Assembly (NCBI GenBank): GCA_009746045.1
Contig: RPFO01000034.1
Span: 1,198,786-1,262,785 of the forward strand
Direction: 5' to 3'
DNA: 64,000 bases
Origin: Mesostigma viride
Taxonomy: Eukaryota; Streptophyta; Mesostigmatophyceae; Mesostigmatales; Mesostigmataceae
Shown one piece after another: positions 18,670-28,884 of this stretch. The position numbers were made by a program, and so were the translations under genes. Position 1 is the first letter of the stretch. Every line of letters begins with the position of its first letter. The notes under the pieces were generated by a model. That model had not been told where the DNA came from. It searched no databases and worked only from the letters and a program-made list of their open reading frames with translations.

Positions 18670-18860
18670 GCGGAACACAGAAAGTAAGAAAGCCTAGAAG
18701 CTACCAGCAAGGAATCGAACATAGGACCTTTGGCATGATTTCGCGGCTGTGTGAGTCTCCTGATCCCAGAAGGCATCTCGTTTCGAAACAGCGCCCAACC
18801 AACTGCGAAAAACCTCTTTACCGGAGAGGGGTGCCAATATGTCCGATATTGCTGAATCAA
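18670..18860 (-). mobile_element. tRNA-derived SINE-like sequence with A- and B-box
   Basis: The minus strand has GCAGTTGGTTGGGCGC (D-arm/A-box-like, 18,791-18,808) and GTTCGATTCC (B-box, 18,711-18,720), about 75 bp apart, which is too far for a standard tRNA. The anticodon arm is replaced by a GTTTCGAAAC palindrome. It is probably a tRNA-derived retroposon head. I could not find its boundaries. Confidence 0.5.
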
Positions 18861-18864
18861 TAGA

Positions 18865-20250
18865 AGATGACTCACCACTAGACCTAAGTGCGCAGGTGAC
18901 CAGGTGTACTGCGCACGGACCTACGCGAATGTCATGTTCTAGTATCCTAGTATTCTAGTACTACTATTCTATTATTCCGCTAGTATTCTTGTAGTATTCA
19001 GTAGTACGTAGTAGTGCCTTCCATGGCTGCCACATCTGCAGCGATCGAGGGGGGTCGCGTGCCCTGCTCAAAGGCCTCCGTAAAAAGGAGGGAGCGGAAC
19101 GTGGCTTCGGTACGTCACGGCGGTGGTGGTGGTGGGGTGGTTGCGGCGGGGGGCCGGGAGCCCAGAGCTCCACTTCGGTGCGCTGGAGGAGCTAGGGAGA
19201 CTTTCAGCTAGAGGGCGCATATCTTCGAAGCTACGTTTGTGGGGGCGAGTGTAATTCTGCAGTTTTTCAGCCGAAGCGCCTGCCGGAGAGCCCTCCAGGC
19301 TCACCGAGGCTGTCTCGGTGGCGGAAGTGCTCGCATGGTGCAAGAAGCGAGGTCTGACCCATGTAGAACATGTGCGTCAGGAGTTCTTGGGGGGGTGTTT
19401 GAAAAAAATCTGGGCTGGTTGACGTCAAAGTCGTCAGCTCGTCGCAGCTCGTGTTGGGCACTGCGTGGCAACTGCCGGTTTGGGCTCAGGCCTCAGGCGA
19501 AGCCCATGGCTAGGCCGCAGGAGGAGCCGAGTAAACCACTAAGGCTTGGTTAGTGGTACCGAGCTGCCTTCTTGGCCAGGGGGCGTAGCTGCAGGCGTAG
19601 GTTCCGGGCTCAGCACAGCCGCCAGAAGTGCGCTGCGTCGAGGTGCGTTTGCTTGCCGCAATATTGCGTAATAGCTTCGGGAAAATATATCAGCGCGTAC
19701 GTGTGCTTAGAAAGACGAAGTGATTGTGATAGTCGTGCGGCAAAATTTGGTGCCCAAACATAAAAGTTATGGCCGGGCGCCGGCACTGCTGTCAGCCATG
19801 GCTATCTCGTGGGTGTGGCTCGTGGCTCGCAATGCATCCTCAATTAATTATAATTAATGAAAATGAAATGCAATATACATAATATAATGAATGAAAATGA
19901 ATCCTCAATTAATTATAATTAATGAATTAAACACGTGCTCCCATTGGTGAGTCATAGAGCACCTAAGTGCTTTTAATATCCTGAGTGCCATGTGGTGCAC
20001 AACGGGGAGGGGGGCAGAGACCTCCCCCTTCTCTCATGCCACAGGCATGCCACAGCCCACAGGGTCAGTGGTGTGTAAGAATGTGACGGAAACAAAAGGT
20101 GAATCAGCGTACAAATTTGGCCTCCGTGAGATACTCAGACCTCGCAGAGTATTGATGGACAATTAGTACATGCACAGTATCAATGAGTATGATAAATTAG
20201 CCCTTTGCCATTTCCGATACGGGGAGACAGCTAGCTAGCTAGGCGTATAT
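18865..20250. other. Region without a recognisable gene
   Basis: It holds short CTAGTATT repeats near 18,945-19,010 and AATTAATTATAATTAATGAA repeats at 19,840-19,925. The minus-strand open frame 19,343-19,068 has no known domain. The AT-rich repeats could be LINE tails, but I cannot tie them to an element. Confidence 0.4.
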
Positions 20251-20810
20251 ATTGAATCTTGAAAGAGACAAACAGTTTATTCACAGTGAATTTTGTATCC
20301 AATTAAGTCTACGGGTCCATACAATCAATTTTTCAACAAACCGACTGTACTACTACGATTTACACACGACTGCCTGTGCTAACAATCGACCATGCAAAAT
20401 GCGCAGTTCGCCAAAAGAACTCGTGGTGGTATATCCGAGGAAAACAACTCTTACCCGGTATTTCCTCTATCAACCCGGTAAGGATACATGACATCCTTCT
20501 AAGGTTTCCTCTAACTTTGGTACTTCCTCTATCAAGCCATGTATGCATGCGCACATATCGAAACAGTTCATATGCACAGTCCACCGCCGTGCTGTGGGAT
20601 ATTACGGAGCTGCCGGCCATTGCTGCTTATACAACACGCTACTTATACAACATGCAGTCTGCATATATCTTAAAAATATAATTACTTACAGCAGAGTGAA
20701 ATCACTCAAACCAAAGCAAACGCCCAGCTATAAACCTATATACAGAGCCATGTCAAAGCTCTATACTACGAAGTACGATAAGACCAATGGAAACGCCTAA
20801 CGGGAGGAAC
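20251..20810. other. Probable 3' UTR of the RLE LINE
   Basis: This sequence follows the stop of the large minus-strand LINE ORF. Plus-strand open frames here have no recognisable domain. No (TTAA)n tail or target duplication was found, so the true 3' end is unresolved. Confidence 0.35.
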
Positions 20811-23690
20811 CTAATAGCCCTGCTGCACCGCAAAATCAGCCCGCGTACGGCGGAGCATGATGTCCGCCATGGCCCGAGTCAGCGCCACCGACAAGCGCTG
20901 ACGCCAATATGACGTCCAGGTCCGCGCCGACCATGGGGCCCGCTGGCCCTCCAGGTCCAGCCGGTCCTCCCGGAGCCGGCAACACTCCTTGAAGAAGGCG
21001 GAGGTCAGGGGCCCCATGGCCCCAAACTCCTCCAGGACAAAGGGCACCACACGATGGTGCCCGACGTCGCCGTAGGCCAGGAGCTTGGCCCGCTCCGCCC
21101 GGTCCGCCGTGTAACCTGCCGTGAGGGAGGCCCCAGCCACGTGGCTAAGAGCCAAGGGCCGCGCCACCGAAACGTCAATAAGCAGATGCCGGCCACCCCC
21201 CTCAAAGTCCAGCACCACGATGTCAGGCCGGTGGTTGGGGGAATAGAAGGCAGCGCCATCCGCATCCTCGGACCGGATGTTCGCGTGGGGGAAAACCGAC
21301 CGAATCATGGCGAGCACCACCGTCAGGAGGACAGTGTGCAAATACAAATACCAATTCTGATTCTGTTGGCCCCCCATGCAGGCAAGGTAGTGAGTCCCCG
21401 TGGGATCCAGCGGCTGCCCACAGCTACCACAAGGCCGCCCGGCCGGAACAAGAGGCTGCGGGGCAAATAGCTGGTGCCGGAGCGCCACCGAGTAGTGGCT
21501 GGGAGCCAAGGCGAATGGGGGGGCCATGGGAAGAGCACGAAGGTACGCCGAGCCCACACTCCGCAAGGAAAGCGAGAACAGCCACGCACGTCCCTGGGCG
21601 TTGAGGTCCGCGAAAAGAGCAATCCAATCAGCCGTGTGCAGAATACCCGCGTAGGTTTTCTGGTGTTTATCGATGACGCGAGCAGGGAATGCGGCGGGAG
21701 ATTGAACGGAGGCGACCGAGGGAGTGCCGCGAGGGAGGTGGCGCTGTACCGCCTGAGCGGCACGGACGGGAGAACAGGCCTGCTGGATCTCAGCATAGGC
21801 CTCCTGGATGGCGGTGACGAAGGGCAAAGGGCTGCTGGGGTCCAGGAGGTCAGGCGCTGCCGTTGCCAAAAGGGGCAGGAGCCGGCAGCTTTCCGCCCAC
21901 GACTGAGCGACGGAGCCCAAAAAGGCTGCTGGGGCCAGCCGGGCGGCACGAGTCAGACCGCAGCCACCCATCCGTGCAGGCAGGGAGGCAATGCGAATAG
22001 CATGTGGCGGGAGGTCGGGGCCCGGGACCAGCTGCGCCAAGGCCGACTGGATGCGTTCGTCGTGGCCCTCGGCGGCCAGCCGGACCTGAGACGGAAGAGC
22101 GCCCCGGAGCCAGTGAACGACGCGAGGGTGAGCGCAAAACCACAGAAGCAGACCCTTGGTCTGCGAATCATGAAGGCGCGCAATCAAGGGCAGTACCTCA
22201 GTGCGTGCCTCGAGGGCGGCCCGCAGAGCATCGATGACAAACGCGGGGTCGCCAACCGGAACGCCGAGGACATCCAACCCATGGAGGCGCTCGTCCCGGC
22301 CCAAGAGCTGGGGCGGAAAGCCGGAGCAATCACCTTGGGGCGAGTACACCGCGCACTTGGCAAGGGTCAACTGGAGGTTGATGTCGGCCACCGCGGTCTG
22401 CAGTGCCAGCAGAGCCGCGGTGGTGTCCGGCACAGGGCCCAGCAGGTAGATATCATCCAAGTAGGCCTGAATAGCGACCGCCGGGTGGGCAGCATGGACC
22501 GCTTGGAGGCAACCCTGGAGGGGGGCGGCAAAGTACAGGGGTCCCAGGGGGTCCCCTTGCTGGGTGCCCGACCGCGACAGCAGGCCGCCGCGAGTGCCGT
22601 CCTCCATGATGTGAACCAGTTGGCCGGGCTGGCCGTAGCACACGGCTGTCCAAGCGTACAAGTCCTCGAAGGACTCCATGACGGCCGCAAACATGCTGGC
22701 GCGGGACAGACTGTTGAACGCGTTGTGGCAGTCGACCTTGACGACAGCGTGGGTGGGGTGGGCCTCGAGGTAGGCCTGCACCGAATGGATGAGGATATCC
22801 GCCCCGCCTGGAGTCGTCACCCCCAGCTGGGCCGCCACCGAGGTCTCACCCGCTGCGAGGGGCGGGCAGAAAAAGGCACGGAGCTCGGGCGCCTTTTGGC
22901 GGCAGATCACTTTGCCCACGAGCTTGCGGAGCACCTCACCGCAGGCGATCGGGCGCACCTTGCCCTCGGGGGGGGCAAGACACCCTTGAGCAGGGCGAGG
23001 AGGCGAGCGCCCGCTAACCACTCGCGCGCAGCGGGAGGAACGCGACCAGCCGCCAGGTCAATGAGGGTGTCAAAGAGAATGTCCTCGCCCCCATGCCCCA
23101 CCAGGACCTCCAAGTGCTCGTAGCGCCAGCCCGACGGCCCGGTAGAGGAAGCCCGCGGGACCTCACGCATCACCTCCAGGAAGCAGTCGCGGTCCAGCCG
23201 GAGGGGGGCCGGCAGGGGGTCCGGCACGGGCAGCTGGAATCCGGGCTCCGCAGGGTGAAGAGCCTCCAAGGCCGCCAGGGTAGCCGCATTGGCGGGGGCG
23301 AGCTTGGCCATTTCCAAGCGGGTCATGGCCCGGCTGAGCTGCCCCTCGCGGACGAGGCGGATGACGTCGGCGGCCACCCGCTCGAAGTTGACCTCCCCCG
23401 ACAGCCGGGCCGTGCGCGGGGGCGGCACGCCAAACAGCCCCTCCCAGTCCCCCTGCAGAAAGCGTCGGCAACGGGCAATAACCGCACCCTGGAGGCCGCG
23501 CACACCACGCCCGAGAGGGGTGAGGAGCAGGCGGGGGGTCACCATGTGCAGTTTAAAGCCCAGCGGGTCGTCCGGAGCGGCGTGCATGCGCCGGAGAGAA
23601 ACGATTGCACATTGCGCGAAAAGGCTACGCGCGCGGTGGGGGAGGTCATATATCTGCATCATCGTCGATCTCATGATTCGCAAACTAGCT
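20811..23690 (-). mobile_element. RLE-type (R2-like) non-LTR retrotransposon, nearly full RT-endonuclease ORF
   Basis: The main frame 23,021-20,811 (736 codons) continues upstream in another frame to about 23,640; a run of eight C/G bases at 22,978-22,985 shifts the frame. RT motifs: KVDCHNAFNS (~95-104), SGTQQGDPLG (151-160) and the catalytic box YLDD (187-190) instead of the usual YADD. Then come a thumb, a zinc knuckle C531-x2-C534-x9-H544-x3-C548, and a restriction-like endonuclease with RPD (598-600) and D616. Known R2-group enzymes nick target DNA with this domain and prime reverse transcription. No upstream DNA-binding zinc fingers or APE domain are present, so the copy is 5'-truncated. 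It lies immediately downstream of the stop codon of the gene at 23,700-28,705, in the same orientation, probably inside its 3' UTR. Apart from the homopolymer shift the ORF is well preserved, which suggests recent activity or a sequencing indel. Confidence 0.88.
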
Positions 23691-23699
23691 TTTCTCAAG

Positions 23700-26600
23700 C
23701 TAAGCCTTGTCATGGATCCACACACACCAGCCGCGGCGATCGCCTTCCATAACGTCACTACGGCCCGTCTCCTCTGGGGGGCCCACCAGGGTCTTCCCCA
23801 GGGACGGGATGTACGCCGACTGGATCTGCGCCTTCAGGCACCGGCCGTTCAAGTCCGTGTTGAATCTGAAGCTGGACGGCACTCTCGTCCTGATATTGGG
23901 AAGAGAGTGCACCTGGAAGCAATTGAACCATGAACCCAGATTTATAAGCGAGCGCAGGCTAGTTGTATGTGTTAATTTGTATCAGTGTGCACAATCAGGC
24001 AAGCCGCAACTTGTCAGACCATGGCATACAAAGTGAGTCACCGTGAATGAGTTCACGCAACCATTCATAATTGATGGTTGCTTCATTCATCTAACCATGA
24101 CAACATCATGTCATTAGTAACTCCATTCAGCCAAATAAGAATGAAATGGAGCACAGTACATGACAAGCGACCAAAATGATACACAAGTTGGCTCACGTGA
24201 CCTAACCTTATATTCAACGCGCTTACTGGAACAATGAAAGAGGACCGCTCTCCCCTTCCCCCCGCACCCCCCACCTACAGGCCACTAGCTCCCCAACCCA
24301 CCCATGCTGACCCCTACTGAGGCCTAAACTGATCAGTGATCACTACAACCCAACCACCATCACCGCCACCATATAAACCGCCATAACGGTCCCAACCATA
24401 GCATGACCACCATGCCTTGATGCTCAGCATCGTACCCATAACTATGACAACCTATAACATACCCAACGCTTAACCAGCAAGTTACCAACAATACCGACAT
24501 ATACACCACAAAATTCCATGGCTAGTCACCTGGCAATATAATAATGAACAGAGGTCCCTCCCACCTAATCGTACCCGCCCCGCATTGACCAGAGCCCCGT
24601 AGGCTGTGGGTCACTAGTCAACCCCATGCCCGTTGCATCTATCTGTACAATTACGCGGACTACAAGTTCTTTAATCCAATTTCCTGAGTCCCCTCACCCC
24701 CCCCCACACACACCTTGGAGACCGCGCCAGCTGGTGCTACAAAGAGCCAGTCCGCAAACCCGTGGAATCTCTTGTTGTAGTCCGCGGCCACCACGCAAAT
24801 GGGAAAGCCCAAATCCGGTGGCGGGCAGTAATAAAACCCGTGCCCGACCGCCTTGCCCACGGCGAGGAATTTCTTGCCATCCCTGCATGCGCCGCGTAGC
24901 ACGCAGCAGCACACGCACAGGATTAATAGACATCCTTACTACTATACTTGGGACATATTCTTTGTTAAGCACTGGCTGGACATGATCTTTTAAGCACAGG
25001 ACTTAGTCTTAGTTAGACTTAGTTGTACACGTTGCATGGCAGGCAAACCTGATGTTGGCAGGGTTTATAATATTAGTAGAATGGGGCCCGCGCGAATGCC
25101 GTGCGAGCCCATGAGGAGGGTTTTTGTGGGGGTTGCTGAGTATTCTACTTTTTCTCCTGCTGCCCCTGCAGTCATGCAGTATGCAGGGGCGGTGACATGA
25201 AAGGACAATAGATTTGGTAATGCATCCATACATTTTTAAATGGGTGCATCGTCCACCATCCACGTTCCCAACTAACATACAAGTTCCGCATGTGAGGGGG
25301 ACGGGGTTATCAATGCCAGTGAAAAATCTAACTCACGAAAATTTTTCCAACACCTCGCTGCATGTACCCTGATCGACCCCCTATACAAATTGTATCACGA
25401 GACCGTACGACCGGGCGCTCACAAAATATGACAGTCGATGTGCCGTTCTTTGCAAGCGATCACACGGGCTATTCCCCCACACCGCACAAACTGCACTAAT
25501 CGCCGCCCCTGAGCGTTGTCAAGGGAAAAATCAAGCCATGTAGCTTTCGTCAGACCAACATGAAGCCATCGCCAGACCAGGTGAACGTTCCGCAGTATCA
25601 GCAGTTGCGTCCTTCCAGAATTACGCGTGGAAAGCCCTGGCTGCCGTCACGATATATACTACGTGAGACAACTATTCCTGGACGGCCTGATCTCCCTCTT
25701 TTCTAATGCGTGGCGGTCCAACGTCAATATACTACCAAGGAGCAACCATATACAACAGATATACTTTTGTACCAAAGATTTCACGAGGATCCCACAGTGG
25801 TGACAAGTTCGACGATTTGACAGCAGCATGCCATGTACATAACATCGTTCCATTGCAAGGAATCAGCTACGTTGATTCGCCCTGTCAGATCTATGACAGC
25901 GTTAGTTTTACAACACTTGGACCAATTAAGGACACGCGGTGTGAAAGAAACCAAAGGCCGGGGTTCATTATGTGGGACTCACGATGAGCTCAATAACACC
26001 GCCTCAGTGATAAAATGAGTCAAGCTCAACAACAAAGCCTCAGTGATAAAATGAGTCAAGCTCAATAACACCGCCTCAGTGATAAAATGAGTCAAGCTCA
26101 ACAACAAAGCCTCAGTGATAAAATGAGTCAAGCTCAATAACACCGCCTCAGTGATAAGAAGTCAGCAAGAAACAACTCCTACAATTGTGATGGAAATAAA
26201 CTTACGCGCACAAGGGCCCGTACGATTGACCATGTACCCCAAATATTCGCAAATCACTACTGGCTATCTATCCTAACAGCCATCCCCGACAAAAGATAAT
26301 ATTGGCTGGTCGTGCATTTCCGAAACCCTAAATTTAAACTAGCAGTTGCAAGGGTATTTATACGTGATGGATCAAGCCCCTATGCAGCCTCCTAAGAAAA
26401 GGGAAAAAATCAAGACAGGCTTGCAACCCCTCCAAGGGTGAAGCCATATACAGTAAATCTCCTCTTCAACCACCCAAAACCTACCAACTTCCCCCTCAAT
26501 CCCCTCAACCCTCAACCCTTTGAAATCCCTCTAAACACCAAAGTACCCAACCTGTCCCCCATGCTGCCCCCCCTTCAATCGTCAACTCTGCAAGCCCCCA

Positions 26601-28705
26601 ACCCTGCGGCCAATGGTAGTGGACTGATATGATTTATGGAGTACCCATAACAATTAAAGGGTCAACCCCCCAAACTGCCCACCTCTCCTCCCACGGGGTT
26701 TCTTGCGATCCAGTCTACCATCTACCAATATAAGTTCCACCAGTTGTCGTGCATGTATCCATACAAGCGATTATTGGGTAACAATTCAATATAGGTGCTG
26801 AAGCAAGGTCCATTGGAGTGACTTCCTAGGTGCAGAGAAACAAGTTTATTACAATAAAGTGTGTGCAGGCTATACAGGTGAGCCTAGTCACACTCTCAAA
26901 ATCATTGTACAAGTCATTGTCAAGTTTAAGGCCACTGCACCCATGCTGGGGCCCAGCACATGCCCCTTGGGTTCAATCTTGTCCCCAACAGCAGCATGGG
27001 TGGGTAGGTGGGTGGGTGGGTGGGTGGGTGGGTGGGTGGGTGGGTGGGTGGGTGGGTGGGTGGGTGGGTGGGTGGGTGGGTGGGCGGGCGGGCGGGTGGG
27101 TGGGCGGGCGGGTGGGCGGGCGGGTGGGTGGGCGGGCGGGTGGGTGGGCGGGCGGGTGGGTGGGTGGGCGGGTGGGTGGGTGGGCGGGTGGGTGGGCGGG
27201 CGGGTGGGTGGGCGGGCGGGTGGGTGGGCGGGCGGGTGGGTGGGCGGGCGGGTGGGCGGGCGGGCGGGCGGGCGGGTGGGTGGGTGGGTGGGTGGGTGGG
27301 TGGGTGGGTGGGTGGGTGGGTGGGTGGGTGGTGGGTGGGTGGGTGGGTGGGTGGGTGGGTGGGTGGGTGGGTGGGTGGGTGGGTGGGTGGGTGGGTGGGG
27401 TGGGTGGGTGGGTGGGTGGGTGGGTGGGTGGCCGGTGGGTGGGTGGGTGGGTGGGTGGGTGGGTGGGTGGGTGGGTGGGTGGGTGGGTGGGTGGGTGGGT
27501 GGGTGGGTGGGTGGGTAGGTGGGTGGGTGGGAGCTGTAAACAAGGCCTCACTATGTTCACCACATATGCTACATGATCTCCCTACATAATCATGTTATAA
27601 TTTAAATTTAATTTATGTTCACCAAGTACGGTGTGAAAATGAATAACAGAGCACGTGGTCGCAAGGCGCCGCGCCCCCCTTGTGGGTGGGCACGGTTGAC
27701 AGTAGCTAGGCACTAGTACCGGACTATACCGGCGCAACGCCGGTCCCCATCTGTACTCGAGCCCTATGTAACACAAAGCACCTCATTGGTGTAGGTGACG
27801 TAGGTAGAGCTACCCTACGGGCGGCAGATGGGCCCCCTTTGAGCCCGCCGCAACAAACTATAAAATGAGCAAATAGCTCAAAAAATCTTACCTATCCATC
27901 CCCCCCCCAACATTCCGTGGTGATCACTTCTATTTATCGGTCATTCCAGCTCCACATTAGTTGTCTCTACTGGACGCATTTGCATATGCCTAATAGGTCC
28001 ACTTCCGCTAAGTACTGCCTCGACCGTACCAGCGATTGCACTCTCCCCTAAAAACTATATGCCCGGCCAGAACATAGCTAGTATCAAATCAATAAAGCCA
28101 AAGGGCAGCAATATAGCAATCACCTCCAGGAATGAAGGTGCCTTCCCCGTGGCACGCGCAGCAACTAGGTTCACTATGGTGAGGTTTTATTATGAAACAT
28201 CCTATTTGACACCTACCAGTAGCGGAGGGGCGGCCCAAAGACTCCTCCCGTGGCATCTTTTGCAAAGAAGTCCACCGTCGGCGTCACAAAGCCCGTGCCA
28301 GCCCCCACGGTGAATCGGCACCCCCTCGGGTTCTTGGATTGGCTGAGGAACTGCGCCCTGGTCGTGGGGCAAGGGATGTAGTCCTCTGCAGAAGCGCAAA
28401 GACACACACAGTGGATCCCCCATTCATCATCCTGAGGCGAAACTCGAAAAGAGGCCTTTCTGGTCGTGTCGGCTTCCAGCAAATGGTCAGACACCAGAAT
28501 GCCATTACTCAAGTTGTCTGATCCTACTGCAAAATTGCATCATCGGCCATCTGTATAACCTCATGTGCATGTTCTGCCAGCCATCGGTACATGCGATGCC
28601 CAGCAACCTTGCACCTTGAATACCCGCCGCCATTTCAATGGCGTAGGCTTCATGAATGCCCAGTGGACATATCGATATCCCTATACCACACGTCTCTAGC
28701 AGCAT
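23700..28705 (-). CDS. Four-exon gene of unknown function (about 260 aa)
   Basis: Exons 28,705-28,615, 28,526-28,217, 24,882-24,714 and 23,912-23,700 join in frame with phases 1, 2 and 0: 783 bp, 260 aa plus TAG. Donors are GTGCAAGG, GTAGGTG and GTGTGTG; acceptors are TTTTGCAG, CATGCAG and CTTCCAG. Phase agreement at three junctions and ordinary amino-acid composition argue for a real gene. Recognisable stretches include NLSNGILVSDHLLEADTTRK, CRFTVGAGTGFVTPTVDFFA, VGHGFYYCPPPDLGFPICVV and LKAQIQSAYIPSLGKTLVGP. I recognise no known domain; there is no signal peptide and no obvious transmembrane segment. The 28,705 ATG is the first in frame, but an additional upstream exon is possible. The second intron (3,334 bp) holds tandem arrays, and a LINE follows the stop codon directly. 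Confidence 0.72.
25706..25987 (+). CDS. Hypothetical ORF inside an intron, opposite strand
   Basis: A 93-aa ATG-to-TGA frame with ordinary composition (e.g. TSIYYQGATIYNRYTF, SQRPGFIMWDSR-like end) lies in the 3.3-kb intron of the minus-strand gene. An in-frame stop precedes the ATG. No domain is recognised and no neighbour supports it. It could be a small gene, a transposon remnant or chance. Confidence 0.25.
   Translation: MRGGPTSIYYQGATIYNRYTFVPKISRGSHSGDKFDDLTAACHVHNIVPLQGISYVDSPCQIYDSVSFTTLGPIKDTRCERNQRPGFIMWDSR
25986..26155. repeat. 36-bp tandem array of two alternating subunits
   Basis: Units share CTCAGTGATAAAATGAGTCA and alternate strictly between AGCTCAATAACACCGC and AGCTCAACAACAAAGC endings, giving a 72-bp higher-order repeat. 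It lies in an intron of the 23,700-28,705 gene. Confidence 0.93.
27000..27533. repeat. (GGGT)n/(GGGC)n array
   Basis: Pure GGGT blocks flank a central stretch (about 27,083-27,276) where GGGC and GGGT units interleave in short patterns. A few 1-3-bp slips occur (27,330, 27,399, 27,432). It lies in an intron of the minus-strand gene; G-quadruplex potential is on the plus (non-template for host RNA) strand. Confidence 0.97.
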
Positions 28706-28779
28706 AAACACGTACCATGAGCAAACATAAGGCCTGAATCGCAAGTGTCAGTCATTTCACGTCTGGACATCAAACACGT

Positions 28780-28884
28780 TTACTAATGGGCACGAGTACT
28801 ATAAATGGGCACAATGACTATTAATAATGGGCACGAGTACTATCAATGGGCACGAGTACTATTAATCGGCACGATTACTATTAA
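28780..28884. repeat. ~20-bp minisatellite, left half of a split array
   Basis: Copies of GGGCACGAGTACTATTAAT with variants. The array resumes at 31,525 after the TTAA-flanked element, so the element inserted into it. Confidence 0.93.

Noticed and set aside
21474-23123. 549-codon plus-strand frame
   Set aside because: It is antisense to the LINE RT/endonuclease ORF, which has recognisable motifs; GC-rich codon use leaves the antisense open.
26926-27589. VGGW/HPPT-repeat proteins
   Set aside because: They translate the (GGGT/GGGC)n array in an intron.
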